Source of the DNA: JABFXX01 sp036489755
GTDB taxonomy: Bacteria; Myxococcota_A; Polyangia; Haliangiales; Haliangiaceae
Length of the DNA stretch: 64,000 bases
Direction of reading: 5' to 3'
Assembly: GCA_036489755.1 (NCBI GenBank)
Contig: DASXFD010000083.1
Coordinates: forward strand, 62,001-126,000
Below are positions 63,983 to 64,000 of this stretch, piece after piece (the stretch's first letter is position 1; each line of letters begins with the position of its first letter). The notes under the pieces were generated by a model. It was not told the DNA's origin. It searched no databases and saw nothing but the letters and a program-made list of their open reading frames with translations. The translations under genes and the position numbers were made by a program.

Positions 63983-64000
63983 CGCGCGCCGGCCTCTATA

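Overview
The window is high-GC DNA (roughly 70% by eye) from a Gram-negative bacterium with large, lipoprotein-rich and eukaryote-like signalling gene content. Hanks-type Ser/Thr kinase-ATPase-TPR fusions, PEGA and PilZ-like proteins, von Willebrand A lipoproteins, DUF3175 and dense GTGA/ATGA stop-start overlaps point to the Myxococcota, perhaps the Haliangium/Kofleria side. This placement is inferred from gene content, not from a marker-gene tree. I see no rRNA, tRNA, CRISPR array or prophage. Coding density is very high: no gene-free stretch exceeds about 225 bp, and most start codons are GTG or ATG.

Layout. 1-2.1 kb: end of a secreted protein, an aldo/keto reductase, a DUF3175 protein and an SDR-fold enzyme. 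2.2-5.5 kb: a compact Mla-type lipid transport operon (STAS-permease, ATPase, MCE protein, auxiliary lipoprotein), all joined by 4-bp overlaps. 5.6-10.9 kb: an NlpC/P60-like lipoprotein, a hypothetical lipoprotein, a large PEGA/proline-rich membrane protein, SlyX and a tandem pair of PilZ-like paralogues whose 5' leaders are duplicated too. 10.9-17.4 kb: lipoprotein, UbiB-type kinase, bacterioferritin-like protein, DUF885 peptidase-like lipoprotein, GNAT, methyltransferase and ECF sigma factor. 17.6-22.0 kb: an NtrC-type regulator overlapping a Rieske ferredoxin and NAD-isocitrate dehydrogenase, then a small GspE-N-like protein and a sugar dehydrogenase-like lipoprotein. 22.0-28.0 kb: proteostasis block clpB-dnaJ-lon on the minus strand, diverging from a 1290-aa kinase/ATPase/TPR signalling protein. 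32-43.9 kb: surface lipoproteins, a 2312-aa TPR protein, two tandem VWA lipoproteins and a two-domain DUF6209-like protein.

43.9-51.7 kb: a PpiD-like chaperone diverging from the rod-shape operon mreB-mreC-(25-aa microprotein)-mreD-pbp2-rodA, which has an attenuator-like hairpin in its leader. 51.8-54.0 kb: a nucleic-acid/NAD-linked island with a KptA (Tpt1) RNA 2'-phosphotransferase fused to a microbial-type PARG, behind an AT-rich, apparently leaderless promoter; a divergent endonuclease V relative; and thioredoxin. 54.0-57.5 kb: haem operon (small protein, HemX/CcsA-like, HemA, HemC). 57.5-61.8 kb: a YfhO-like membrane protein convergent with a membrane sulfatase/phosphotransferase, separated by a 217-bp palindromic REP/MITE-like element that supplies the first gene's stop codon. 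61.9-64 kb: CpoB/YbgF-like protein and a LysM protein, closing the envelope theme.

Most promising for follow-up: the KptA-PARG fusion with its promoter/operator, the mreC-mreD microprotein, the mre leader hairpin, and the palindromic element at 59566-59782.
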